A DNA stretch of 64,000 nt from assembly GCA_963787415.1 (NCBI GenBank), contig CAWBCO010000003.1:682001-746000 (forward strand). Direction: 5' to 3'. The first letter of the stretch is position 1; the number at the start of each line of letters is the position of its first letter. This DNA comes from CAVUWL01 sp963787415 (lineage in GTDB: Bacteria; Actinomycetota; Thermoleophilia; Solirubrobacterales; 70-9). The notes under the pieces were generated by a model. The model saw nothing but the letters and a program-made list of their open reading frames with translations, ran no database searches and was not told where the DNA came from. Positions 16,292 to 24,093 of this stretch are shown piece after piece. A program made the position numbers and the translations under genes.

Positions 16292-17265
16292 TGGGCGAAG
16301 TCCTGATCGCCGGGATGGCGGCGATGCTGATCTGCATTTTTCTCGGGCCGAAGTTCATCGAGTTCCTGCGGGTCAAAGAGTTCGGCCAGCACATTCGCGA
16401 GGAGGGTCCACAAGAGCACCACGCCAAGGCCGGCACGCCGACGATGGGCGGGTTGATCGTCTTTGCCTCGATCTGCGTTCCCTACCTGATCCTCTCCGAT
16501 CGAGATGCCCAGAGCCTCGCCGTATTCGGTGTCGCCCTCGGATGCGCTGCGATCGGATTCGCCGATGATTTCCTCAAGATCGTCAAACGTCGCTCGCTCG
16601 GACTCTCCGCCCGCTGGAAGTTGCTCTTTCAGTTGATCCTGGCGCTCGGCCTCTGGTGGGTTGCGCGCCATGAGGTGGGACTCGAACCGGTGCTTTATTT
16701 CCGCATTGGCGGCGGCAGCCTCGATCTCGGCCCGGTCCTTTATTTCGTGCTCGTCTTCTTGGTCATCGCCGGCACCTCCAACGGCGTCAACCTTACCGAC
16801 GGCCTCGACGGGCTTGCCGCCGGTGCCTGCGCGATCGTCTTACTCACCTACACCGCGATCGCCTTCGTCAGCGGCGAGCGCCAGAACCTCGCCCTGCTCT
16901 CGGCCTGCCTGGTCGGCGCCTGCATCGGCTTTCTTTGGTTCAACTGCTTTCCAGCCTCGATATTCATGGGCGACACCGGCTCGCTCGGCCTCGGCGGGGC
17001 GATCGGGGCGCTGGCGGTGATGACCCAGACCGAGGTCTTGCTGATCATCATCGGTGGAATCTTTGTGATCGAGGCGCTCTCTGTCGCCGTGCAGGTCTTC
17101 TCCTTCAAGGCCTTCCGCCGCCGCGTCTTGTTGATGGCACCGCTGCACCATCACTTCGAGATGATGGCCTGGTCAGAGACCAAGATCATGCTTCGTTTCT
17201 GGATCGTCGCCGCGGTCTGCTCGGGTATTGGTTTCACCCTCTACCAGCAATCGATCGGGCGCTAA
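16291..17265 (+). CDS. mraY: Phospho-MurNAc-pentapeptide transferase
   Basis: Integral membrane enzyme that transfers phospho-MurNAc-pentapeptide to undecaprenyl phosphate, forming lipid I. 324 residues with about ten hydrophobic segments. The signatures are EGPQEHHAKAGTPTMGG, the aspartate pair in GFADDFLK, NLTDGLDGLA, FMGDTGSLGLGG and the histidine cluster LHHHFEMMAWSE. The ATG overlaps the murF stop by one base. A GC-rich hairpin follows the stop directly, and there is a 111-bp gap before murD, the largest gap between murE and ftsZ apart from that before ftsZ. Confidence 0.95.
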   Translation: MGEVLIAGMAAMLICIFLGPKFIEFLRVKEFGQHIREEGPQEHHAKAGTPTMGGLIVFASICVPYLILSDRDAQSLAVFGVALGCAAIGFADDFLKIVKRRSLGLSARWKLLFQLILALGLWWVARHEVGLEPVLYFRIGGGSLDLGPVLYFVLVFLVIAGTSNGVNLTDGLDGLAAGACAIVLLTYTAIAFVSGERQNLALLSACLVGACIGFLWFNCFPASIFMGDTGSLGLGGAIGALAVMTQTEVLLIIIGGIFVIEALSVAVQVFSFKAFRRRVLLMAPLHHHFEMMAWSETKIMLRFWIVAAVCSGIGFTLYQQSIGR

Positions 17266-17267
17266 GC

Positions 17268-17287
17268 GGCGGGGTCGCCGCCCCGCC
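17268..17287 (+). terminator. GC-rich hairpin after mraY
   Basis: A perfect 7-bp stem (GGCGGGG/CCCCGCC) with a 6-nt loop begins 2 nt after the mraY stop. There is no T-run, so it is not a classical intrinsic terminator; it may stabilise the mRNA end or slow polymerase. Confidence 0.35.
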
Positions 17288-17376
17288 CACGGGTACGGGG
17301 TTGGCGCTTTGCACCGGCCCCGGGTTTGACGCCGAATTGACAGGTCCCTCCCGGTCGGCAGCGAAACTGTCACTCG

Positions 17377-18741
17377 ATGAGTCCTCCGCCAAAAAAGCCT
17401 CGCCCGGCGCTGCCCAGGGGTCCATATCTTGTCGTCGGGCTGGCCCGCTCCGGATCCGCGGTGGCGGAGCTTTTGGCAAGGCGGGGGGAGCTTGTCCGGG
17501 GCGTGGACGCGGCGCATCCCGAGGCCGCTGCAGGGTTGGCGGGTATCGGCGTCGAAGTTGTTCTTGATTCAGATGGAATATCCCTTTTGGACGGGACGCG
17601 GACAGTGATCAAGAGCCCGGGCGTACCCCGGGAGGCGCCGGTGATCGCCGCGGCCCAGGCCCGCGATGTTGCGGTGATTGGCGAGCTCGAGCTCGCCTGG
17701 CGGGCGATCCCAAATCGCTTCCTGGCGGTCACCGGGACCAACGGCAAGACGACCACTGTGGAGCTGCTCGCTCACCTTTATCGCAGCGCCGGGGAGCCGG
17801 TTGCGGTGGCCGGCAACGTCGGGAGATCGCTCTCGGGCCTGGCCGGGCAGATCGACCCCGAGGCCACGGTGGTCTGTGAGTGCTCCAGCTTTCAGCTCGA
17901 AGACAGCGTTGCCTTCGCGCCCGAGTGCGCGGTCTTTTTGAACCTCGCGCCCGATCACCTCGATCGGCACTCCGATCTCGACTCCTACCTGGCGGCGAAG
18001 CTGCGGATATTCGCCAATCAGGGCAATCACGATCTCGCCGTCTATAACGGCGAGGACCCGGCGCTCAGCGGAATTGACCTCGGCGGCTGCGCCCGTCGGG
18101 TCACCTTTTGTCGCGGCAGCGCTCCGGACTGTGAGGTCTCCCTCACGGAGGGGATCATCTTTTACGCCGGGGCGCCCCTGCTGGAGGCCGCCGAGCTTGG
18201 CCTGCTTGGCGATCACAACGTTGCCAACGCGATGGCTGCCGCCGCCGCGGCGCTCGCGATGGGGATCGAACGCGACGCGGTCGCGGAAGGACTTCGCAGC
18301 TTCACCGCCATCGCGCACCGCCTCGAGCCGGTGGCCGAGATCGACGGGGTCGGGTTCATCGACGATTCCAAGGCGACCAACGTCGCCTCCGCGGTGGTCG
18401 GCCTGCAGGCCTTTGAGCGCGGGGTGCACGCGATTCTCGGCGGCAGTGAGAAGGGCGACTCCTTCGCGCCGCTGATCGAGCCGATCCGAGATCGCTGCCG
18501 CGCCTGTTACCTGATCGGTCCCGTCGCCTCGCGCCTCGGCGCCGAGCTTTCCCCGGTGCTTGATGCGGGGATCGCGCTGGAGCGTTGCGATGACCTTGAA
18601 GATGCGGTGCGCCGGGCCGCCGCCGCCGCCCGCCCGGGCGAGGTCGTCCTGCTCTCTCCCGCCTGCGCGAGCTTTGACGCCTTCCGCGATTTCGAAGCGC
18701 GCGGCGATCGGTTCCGAGAGATTGTCGAGGACCTCCGGTGA
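17377..18741 (+). CDS. murD: UDP-MurNAc-L-alanine:D-glutamate ligase
   Basis: Adds D-glutamate to UDP-MurNAc-L-Ala. 454 residues. The N-domain starts LVVGLARSGSAVAELLARRG. The ATP loop is VTGTNGKTTTVELL. CECSSFQLED, NLAPDHLDRH, HNVANAMAAAAAAL, HRLEPVAEIDGVGFIDDSKATN and LLSPACASFDAFRDFEARG follow in the order of MurD. The ATG is at the start of a short Pro/Lys-rich extension (about 18 residues) before the conserved domain. Its stop overlaps the ftsW GTG (GTGA), so translation of the two is probably coupled. Confidence 0.94.
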   Translation: MSPPPKKPRPALPRGPYLVVGLARSGSAVAELLARRGELVRGVDAAHPEAAAGLAGIGVEVVLDSDGISLLDGTRTVIKSPGVPREAPVIAAAQARDVAVIGELELAWRAIPNRFLAVTGTNGKTTTVELLAHLYRSAGEPVAVAGNVGRSLSGLAGQIDPEATVVCECSSFQLEDSVAFAPECAVFLNLAPDHLDRHSDLDSYLAAKLRIFANQGNHDLAVYNGEDPALSGIDLGGCARRVTFCRGSAPDCEVSLTEGIIFYAGAPLLEAAELGLLGDHNVANAMAAAAAALAMGIERDAVAEGLRSFTAIAHRLEPVAEIDGVGFIDDSKATNVASAVVGLQAFERGVHAILGGSEKGDSFAPLIEPIRDRCRACYLIGPVASRLGAELSPVLDAGIALERCDDLEDAVRRAAAAARPGEVVLLSPACASFDAFRDFEARGDRFREIVEDLR

Positions 18742-20066
18742 GCACCCGGGCGCTGGCCTTGGGGTTTCCGTTTAAGTCGCGCCAGGCAAAGCGGGCAAAG
18801 AAACATTCACGCACGGCGGCACCCTCAACCGAGTACAACATGCTGCTCACCGCGACGCTCTGCCTGCTCGCCTTCGGGGCGGTGATGATCTTCTCGGCCA
18901 GCTCGACCACCGAGGTGCTCGGCAACGGTGGTCTCTCCAACAGCGCCTACTACCTAAAGCGCACCCTGATGTTCGGCGCCGTTGGCCTGCTAATCATGCA
19001 CCTCACCGCCCGCCATGGGCTTGGCCTGGTGCGCCGCATGACCCCCGCGATCTTGATCCTTGCGCTGGTTGGACTGGTCGCGGCGCTTGGGATTGGCTCG
19101 AGCGTCAACGGTGCCAGCCGCTGGATCGGACCGGGTTCGCTGCAGCTGCAACCCTCGGAGCTGGCGAAGGTGGCGCTCGTCCTCTACGGAGCCGACCTGC
19201 TCGCGCGCAAGCCGAAGCGAGCCCGCACGATCGCCGGCTTCATGCCCTATCTGCTGGTCGCTGCTCTCGCCTGCCTTTTGATCGTGGTTGAGCCCGATCT
19301 GGGAACCGCGATGGTCGTCGCCTTCTCGGTCGGCGCGACCCTGATCGCAGCCGGGGCGAGGCCCCGCGACCTGGCGCTGATCGGCCTCGTCCTCGGCTTC
19401 TTGGTCTTGATGGTGACGGTCGTTGAGCCCTACCGGATGGCGCGGCTCACCGACTTCTTAAGCCCCGGCTCAGACACCTCCGGAACCGGCTTTCAGGCCG
19501 CCCAGGCAAAGATCGCGATCGGCTCCGGTGGGATCTTTGGGGTCGGAATCGGCAACGGGGTGCAGAAGGCCTATTACCTGCCCGAGGCCAACACCGACAT
19601 GATCGCCGCGGTGATTGGAGAAGAGCTCGGTTTGGTCGGCATGCTCGGCATCGTCGGGCTCTTTGCGATGCTTGGCTACGCCGGGCTGCGGGTGGCCCAG
19701 CGGGCCAAGGACAACTACGGCAAGCTCCTTGTCGCCGGCCTCACCTCGCTGATTCTGATCCAGGCGACGATCAACCTCTTTGCCGTAATGGGGTTGGCGC
19801 CGCTCACCGGTGTGCCGCTTCCGTTTGTCTCCTACGGCAACAGTTCGCTGCTGGCGACCCTGTTCGCGGTTGGGCTGATCCTCAACGTCGCTCGCGGCGG
19901 GACCGCCGGCACTGGCAAACTGCGAGTCCTCGAGGGCGGGCGTGCGCCCGCCCGTGGAAGGAGCCGATCAAGCGGTGCCAAAGGGGCCAAAAGTTCTAGT
20001 CGCAGCGGGGGGAACCGCAGGCCACGTCGTGCCGGCGATCGCGGTCGCCGAAGAGCTTCGGGCTGA
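18738..20066 (+). CDS. ftsW: FtsW, septal SEDS peptidoglycan glycosyltransferase
   Basis: Polymerises lipid II at the septum with its partner FtsI. 442 residues with about ten membrane helices. Conserved SEDS segments are NGASRWIG, QPSELAKVALVLY, VVEPDLGTAMV, GSGGIFGVGIGNGVQK, PEANTDMIAAVIGEELG and PLPFVSYGNSSLL. The N-terminus is a basic cytoplasmic tail. The last 50 residues are extremely Arg/Gly/Ser-rich, and their final 31 are encoded in DNA that also encodes the start of murG in another frame (92-bp overlap). The basic tail may therefore be partly a product of the overlap. Confidence 0.93.
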   Translation: MSTRALALGFPFKSRQAKRAKKHSRTAAPSTEYNMLLTATLCLLAFGAVMIFSASSTTEVLGNGGLSNSAYYLKRTLMFGAVGLLIMHLTARHGLGLVRRMTPAILILALVGLVAALGIGSSVNGASRWIGPGSLQLQPSELAKVALVLYGADLLARKPKRARTIAGFMPYLLVAALACLLIVVEPDLGTAMVVAFSVGATLIAAGARPRDLALIGLVLGFLVLMVTVVEPYRMARLTDFLSPGSDTSGTGFQAAQAKIAIGSGGIFGVGIGNGVQKAYYLPEANTDMIAAVIGEELGLVGMLGIVGLFAMLGYAGLRVAQRAKDNYGKLLVAGLTSLILIQATINLFAVMGLAPLTGVPLPFVSYGNSSLLATLFAVGLILNVARGGTAGTGKLRVLEGGRAPARGRSRSSGAKGAKSSSRSGGNRRPRRAGDRGRRRASG

Positions 20067-21063
20067 GGGTGCCAAGGTCAGCTTTCTCGGGACCCGAGAT
20101 CGAATCGAGGCCGAGATCGTTCCGGCGGCGGGCTTTGAGATCGATTACCTGCGGGTGCGCGGGATCGATCGCCACAATCCGCTGCGCGCCGCCGCGGCGT
20201 CGATCGAGGCGCTCGGGGCGGTGGCGAGCGCGAGGGCGGTGATCGGGCGCCGGGGCGCCGACGTCCTGATGGGCGGGGGAGGTTTCGTCGCCGGGCCCGC
20301 CGGACTTGCCGCGATCCTCGCCCGCATCCCCCTCGTTCTGACCGAGGCCGACAGCCACCTCGGCCTCGCCAATCGCCTGCTCGCCGCCCGCGCCAGGCGG
20401 GTCTGCCTCGCCTTCGGGATTCCCGGCAGGGTGGGGGAGCGCTATCTGCTCACCGGGCGGGCGGTTCCCGCCGCGGTGCTGGCGGCCGATCGAGCCTCGG
20501 CGCGGGCCAGCTTCGACCTCGGCGCCGAGGACCGTTGCCTGCTGATCATGGGCGGAAGTCAGGGCGCCCGCTCAATCAACGATGCCGCGATCGAGGCATT
20601 CGCGGAGCGCGCGGGCCGCGATTTCGCCGTCATTCACCTTGCCGGGCGCCGCGATTTCGATCAGCTCCTCACTCGCCTCGCCGCGGCACCTCACCGAGAG
20701 CGCTACCGGCTTTTGTCCTACCTCCCCGATCTCGGTCAGGTGCTGGCGGCCTCGGATCTGGTCCTCTCCCGCGCCGGGGGTTCAATCTTTGAAGTCACGG
20801 CTCGTGGGCGCCCGGCGATTCTGATCCCCTTCCCATACGCGACCGCCGATCATCAAAGCGCCAATGCGGCATGGATGAACGCAGCTGGGGCGGCTGAGAC
20901 GATCGCCGATCAGGAGCTGAGTGCCGAGCTCCTTGGCGCCGCGGTCAGGCGTCTCTTCGCAGACCCCAAGCGTCTCGCCGCGATGGCGGCCGCATCCGCC
21001 ACCCTGGCCCGTCCCGATGCCGCGCGGCGGATTGCCACCGAGGTCATGGCGGCGATCCGATGA
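19975..21063 (+). CDS. murG: UDP-GlcNAc:lipid I N-acetylglucosaminyltransferase
   Basis: Peripheral membrane GT28 enzyme that converts lipid I to lipid II. About 362 residues. It starts with KVLVAAGGTAGHVVPAIAVA, the GGTxGHxxPA lipid-pyrophosphate loop. MGGGGFVAGPAGLAA, the EADSHLGLANRLL region, MGGSQGARSIND, SRAGGSIFEVTARGRPAILIPFPYA and DHQSANA are typical. The GTG at 19975 is chosen because GGAAGGAG lies 11 nt upstream and it leaves only three residues before the conserved strand. GTG codons at 19942 and 19954 would lengthen it by 11 or 7 residues. The gene begins within the ftsW 3' end. Confidence 0.93.
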   Translation: MPKGPKVLVAAGGTAGHVVPAIAVAEELRAEGAKVSFLGTRDRIEAEIVPAAGFEIDYLRVRGIDRHNPLRAAAASIEALGAVASARAVIGRRGADVLMGGGGFVAGPAGLAAILARIPLVLTEADSHLGLANRLLAARARRVCLAFGIPGRVGERYLLTGRAVPAAVLAADRASARASFDLGAEDRCLLIMGGSQGARSINDAAIEAFAERAGRDFAVIHLAGRRDFDQLLTRLAAAPHRERYRLLSYLPDLGQVLAASDLVLSRAGGSIFEVTARGRPAILIPFPYATADHQSANAAWMNAAGAAETIADQELSAELLGAAVRRLFADPKRLAAMAAASATLARPDAARRIATEVMAAIR

Positions 21064-22421
21064 CGGAGCGGGGCGCCCGCGGGTGGCCTTCGCGGCGCCT
21101 GCATTTCATCGGAATCGGTGGCGCCGGGATGAGCGGACTGGCGCTGGTCTGCGGGCAGTTGGGGGCGAGCGTCAGCGGCAGCGACCGCGCCGAGTCCTCC
21201 TATCTTCAAAGGCTGCGCTCGGCCGGCCTCGCGGTCACCGTCGGTCACCGGCGAGCAAACCTGCCCGAGGATGTCGAGGTGGTGATCTCAACCGCGATCG
21301 CTGCCGACAATCCCGAATTGGAGGCGGCCCGCGAGCGCGGGGCGAGGGTAATTCACCGCGGTCAGCTGCTCGCCGAGCTCTGCGCGGGAAAACGCCTGAT
21401 CGCCGTCGCCGGCACCCATGGCAAGACGACGACGAGCGCGATGGTGGTCTGGGCGCTGCGCGCGATCGGCGAGGATCCCTGCTTTTTTATCGGCGGTGAG
21501 GTTCCCGGCCTCGGTCCCGGCTCCGGGGCCGCTAACGCCGGCTGGGGGACGGGAGAGTGGGTCATCGCCGAGGCCGATGAGAGCGACGCCAGCTTCCTTG
21601 AGCTGCGGCCAGAGGTCGCGGTGATCACCAATGTCGAGATGGATCACCACGCCCGCTGGGGCTCCCTCGCCGAGCTCAAAGATGGCTTTCACCAGTTTCT
21701 CAGCCCAGCGCGCGCGGTTGTGGTGGGTCCCGGGTGCCCGCGGGATCTTGTCGGTGAGCAGAGGCTTTTGTGCTTTGACCAGCACCATCCCGGGCCCGCT
21801 GAGTTGGCGCTCTCGGTGCCCGGAGTGCACAATCTCTTAAATGCCCGCGCCGCGCTTGGGGCGATCGAGCTGGCGTTTGGGCAGAGTGGGGGGGAGGTGA
21901 GCGGGTCGGGCGCGGAGCTGGCGGCGGCGGCCGCGGGCCTGGCGGATTTCCCCGGGGTCAGGCGGCGCCTGGAGCTCAAGGGAGAGCGCAGCGGTGCGCG
22001 GATTTATGATGATTACGCTCACCATCCGACCGAGGTGCGGGCCTGTCTCGCGGCGCTTCGGGAACTTCGACCGGAGCGCTTGGTCGCCGTCTTTCAGCCG
22101 CACCTGTACTCACGCACGAAGGCATTCGCGCAGCAGTTCGGCGCCGCCCTGTCGCTCGCCGATGAGGTCGCGGTCCTCGACGTCTACGCCGCCCGCGAGC
22201 GAGCGATCGGTGAGCTTGAGGGGGTCAGTGGGCTCTTGGTTGCGCGTGCGGCGGCCGAGCGCATGGGGGGGAGGATGGTCTGGTGGCTGCCCAGCATCGA
22301 GGGGGCGCTTTTGGCCCTCACGCCGCGCCTTGAGCCGGGCCAGGTTTTGGTCACGATCGGGGCGGGAGACGTCTTCAGGCTGGGGGAGGCGATGACCGAG
22401 GTCGAGGGGCCCAGGGCATGA
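21060..22421 (+). CDS. murC: UDP-MurNAc:L-alanine ligase
   Basis: First amino acid ligase of the muropeptide pathway. 453 residues. The N-domain reads LHFIGIGGAGMSGLAL, the ATP loop AVAGTHGKTTTSAMV, then EADESDASFLELRPEVAVITNVEMDHH, and the C-domain contains YDDYAHHPTEVRACL and VFQPHLYSRTKAF. All are MurC-specific. The ATG overlaps the murG stop (ATGA). murB follows with the same type of overlap, so murG-murC-murB-ftsQ is one translationally coupled unit. Confidence 0.95.
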   Translation: MTERGARGWPSRRLHFIGIGGAGMSGLALVCGQLGASVSGSDRAESSYLQRLRSAGLAVTVGHRRANLPEDVEVVISTAIAADNPELEAARERGARVIHRGQLLAELCAGKRLIAVAGTHGKTTTSAMVVWALRAIGEDPCFFIGGEVPGLGPGSGAANAGWGTGEWVIAEADESDASFLELRPEVAVITNVEMDHHARWGSLAELKDGFHQFLSPARAVVVGPGCPRDLVGEQRLLCFDQHHPGPAELALSVPGVHNLLNARAALGAIELAFGQSGGEVSGSGAELAAAAAGLADFPGVRRRLELKGERSGARIYDDYAHHPTEVRACLAALRELRPERLVAVFQPHLYSRTKAFAQQFGAALSLADEVAVLDVYAARERAIGELEGVSGLLVARAAAERMGGRMVWWLPSIEGALLALTPRLEPGQVLVTIGAGDVFRLGEAMTEVEGPRA

Positions 22422-23332
22422 GGGAGGCGCCGCCTGGGGTCAAGCGTGATTACCCGCTCGCCCGCCTCAGCACCGTTCGCACCGGAGGTAGCGCCCGCTA
22501 CTTTGCCCAGCCGGGCAGCGAGGAGGAGCTCCTCGCTTTACTCGCCTGGGCGGCGGAGGAGGGCCTGGCGGTAGGAACGATTGGATCGGGATCGAACCTG
22601 CTGATAGCCGACGATGGATTCAGCGGACTTGCGATCAAGCTGGCCGGGGCGCTCGCCGCGATCGAGCGCGAGGGCGAGCGCATCATCTGCGGCGGGGGCG
22701 CCCGACTTCCGGCGGCGGCGACGAGGGCGGCGAGCTGGGGTCTCAGCGGGCTTGAGTTCGGGATCAACATCCCCGGCACGGCGGGGGGCGCGGTGAGGAT
22801 GAATGCCAATGCCTACGGAGGCCGGCTCGCGCAGGTACTTGAGTGGGTTGAGATCGCCTCCGCCGCCGGGCTGGGGCGCCGGGCACCGGGGCAGCTGGGT
22901 CTGACCTATCGCAGTTCGACGCTCGGCGCCCGGGAGGTGGTCTCCCGCGCCTGCTTTCGATTGCGTCCCAGCGACCCGGCGGCGATCAAGGCGAGCCTTG
23001 CCCAGATGCGCAAACGCCGCCGCGAGGATCAGCCCTCTGGGATCAAGACCTTCGGCTCGACCTTCAAAAACCCCGAGTCCGCGCGCGCCGAGGGCCGCAG
23101 CGCCGGGCAGCTGCTGGAGGCGGCCGGCTGTCGCGGGCTGCGCCGCGGCGGCGCCCGCCTCTCCGCAAAGCACGCCAACTTCGTCGAGAACATCGGCGAT
23201 GCGCGAACGGCCGATGTGGTGGAGCTGATGCTCGAGGCGCGGCGCCGCGTGCAGGAGCGATTCGGGGTGATCTTGGAGCCGGAGGTGGCGCTCCTGGGCG
23301 AGGTCGGTTGGCCGGCTGGTTGGGAGCTGTGA
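22418..23332 (+). CDS. murB: UDP-N-acetylenolpyruvoylglucosamine reductase
   Basis: FAD- and NADPH-dependent reductase that completes UDP-MurNAc synthesis. 304 residues, the size of the type II enzymes. Visible are the TVRTGGSARYF start, the FAD-binding IGSGSNLLIADDGF, GLEFGINIPGTAGGAVRMNANAYG, TYRSS and FGSTFKNPE, whose serine is the expected proton donor. The C-terminal AKHANFVENIG...DVVELM is also typical. Overlaps murC (ATGA) and the ftsQ-like gene (GTGA). Confidence 0.94.
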   Translation: MREAPPGVKRDYPLARLSTVRTGGSARYFAQPGSEEELLALLAWAAEEGLAVGTIGSGSNLLIADDGFSGLAIKLAGALAAIEREGERIICGGGARLPAAATRAASWGLSGLEFGINIPGTAGGAVRMNANAYGGRLAQVLEWVEIASAAGLGRRAPGQLGLTYRSSTLGAREVVSRACFRLRPSDPAAIKASLAQMRKRRREDQPSGIKTFGSTFKNPESARAEGRSAGQLLEAAGCRGLRRGGARLSAKHANFVENIGDARTADVVELMLEARRRVQERFGVILEPEVALLGEVGWPAGWEL

Positions 23333-23859
23333 AGCGCCGGGTGGCGATCGCGCTCGCCGTGATCGCCGTCGCGGCCTTTGCGATCTATCACTTTGCGCTT
23401 GGCCCCGAATCGGTGCCGAGCTCCCTGAAGCCGGTGCAGCCGATCGCCGTGATCGGCAGCGGGGCCGGCGCGGTCGGCGTCTCAGCGAGCGGCGCGGTCC
23501 TTTCCTGGCAGCCGCCTCCGCGCGGATCGCCGCTGCCGCGGTTGCCGATCTCGACCCCGCCAAGGAGCGGGCAGCTGGTCAAGACAATGCTGGCGCAGGC
23601 CCGGGTCCTGGGCGCCGCTCCGGCGGCCCTTCGTCCTTACCTGACGGCGAGCCGCTACGGCGCCAGCGGGGTCGATGTGGAACTCAGCACCGGGGTCGAA
23701 CTGCGCTTCGGCGATGCCGCCGGGGCGGCGCGAAAGTGGAAATCGGCGGCTGCGGTGCTGGCCGATCCGGCGGTCAGTGCGCTTGATTATGTCAACCTGC
23801 AGGTTCCCGGGCGGCCCTCGATCGGAGGCTCTGGGCACCCTCTGCCGACCGCTCCCTAG
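23329..23859 (+). CDS. ftsQ: Short FtsQ-like division protein
   Basis: Bitopic division protein of 176 residues in the position always held by ftsQ/divIB, between murB and ftsZ. The N-terminus is KRR, then one membrane helix (about 5-23). The C-terminal part resembles the FtsQ beta domain: LPRLPIS, GVDVELSTGVELRFGDAAGAARKWKSAAAVL, then LDYVNLQVPGRPSI, which is the usual YIDLRVPxRP ending. The POTRA domain (about 70 residues after the helix) seems to be missing; only about 20-40 residues separate the helix and the beta domain. The GTG start overlaps the murB stop, so a 5' truncation by mis-start is unlikely. Confidence 0.72.
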   Translation: MKRRVAIALAVIAVAAFAIYHFALGPESVPSSLKPVQPIAVIGSGAGAVGVSASGAVLSWQPPPRGSPLPRLPISTPPRSGQLVKTMLAQARVLGAAPAALRPYLTASRYGASGVDVELSTGVELRFGDAAGAARKWKSAAAVLADPAVSALDYVNLQVPGRPSIGGSGHPLPTAP

Positions 23860-23877
23860 GCCCTCAACCATGGGGTT

Positions 23878-23908
23878 AGACTGGCAATAGTCTCAAGTTC
23901 GACTTAAG
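23878..23908. promoter_or_regulatory. Two overlapping inverted repeats upstream of ftsZ
   Basis: AGACT (23878) and AGTCT (23889) form one inverted repeat around 6 nt. CTCAAGT (23892) and ACTTAAG (23902) form a second, with one mismatch around TCG, and resemble a MerR/SoxR-type operator. A second TAGTCT lies at 23914. The binder is unknown. Confidence 0.4.
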
Positions 23909-23939
23909 GGTTGTAGTCTGCACGATGGCTGTCGGCCGT

Positions 23940-23968
23940 TTGACAGCAAGCCTGGAATGCCCTACGTT
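23940..23968 (+). promoter_or_regulatory. ftsZ: ftsZ promoter
   Basis: A perfect TTGACA (23940-23945), a 17-bp spacer and TACGTT (23963-23968). This is the best -35/-10 pair in the window. It predicts a leader of about 120 nt before the ftsZ ATG. Confidence 0.6.
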
Positions 23969-24093
23969 GAGCGCAATTTCCGCGGTTACATCGATCCTCA
24001 TAACCCTTGAGCGTCGCTGAAGCCTCGGACGGAATAAAGGCTCAACTCAAACGTCGACTCCGCTGGGGCCGATTGGTCTGGAGAAATCGGGAG

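Noticed and set aside
17337..17370. Perfect TTGACA before murD as a promoter
   Set aside because: No TANNNT box at 16-19 bp; kept only as part of a low-interest finding.
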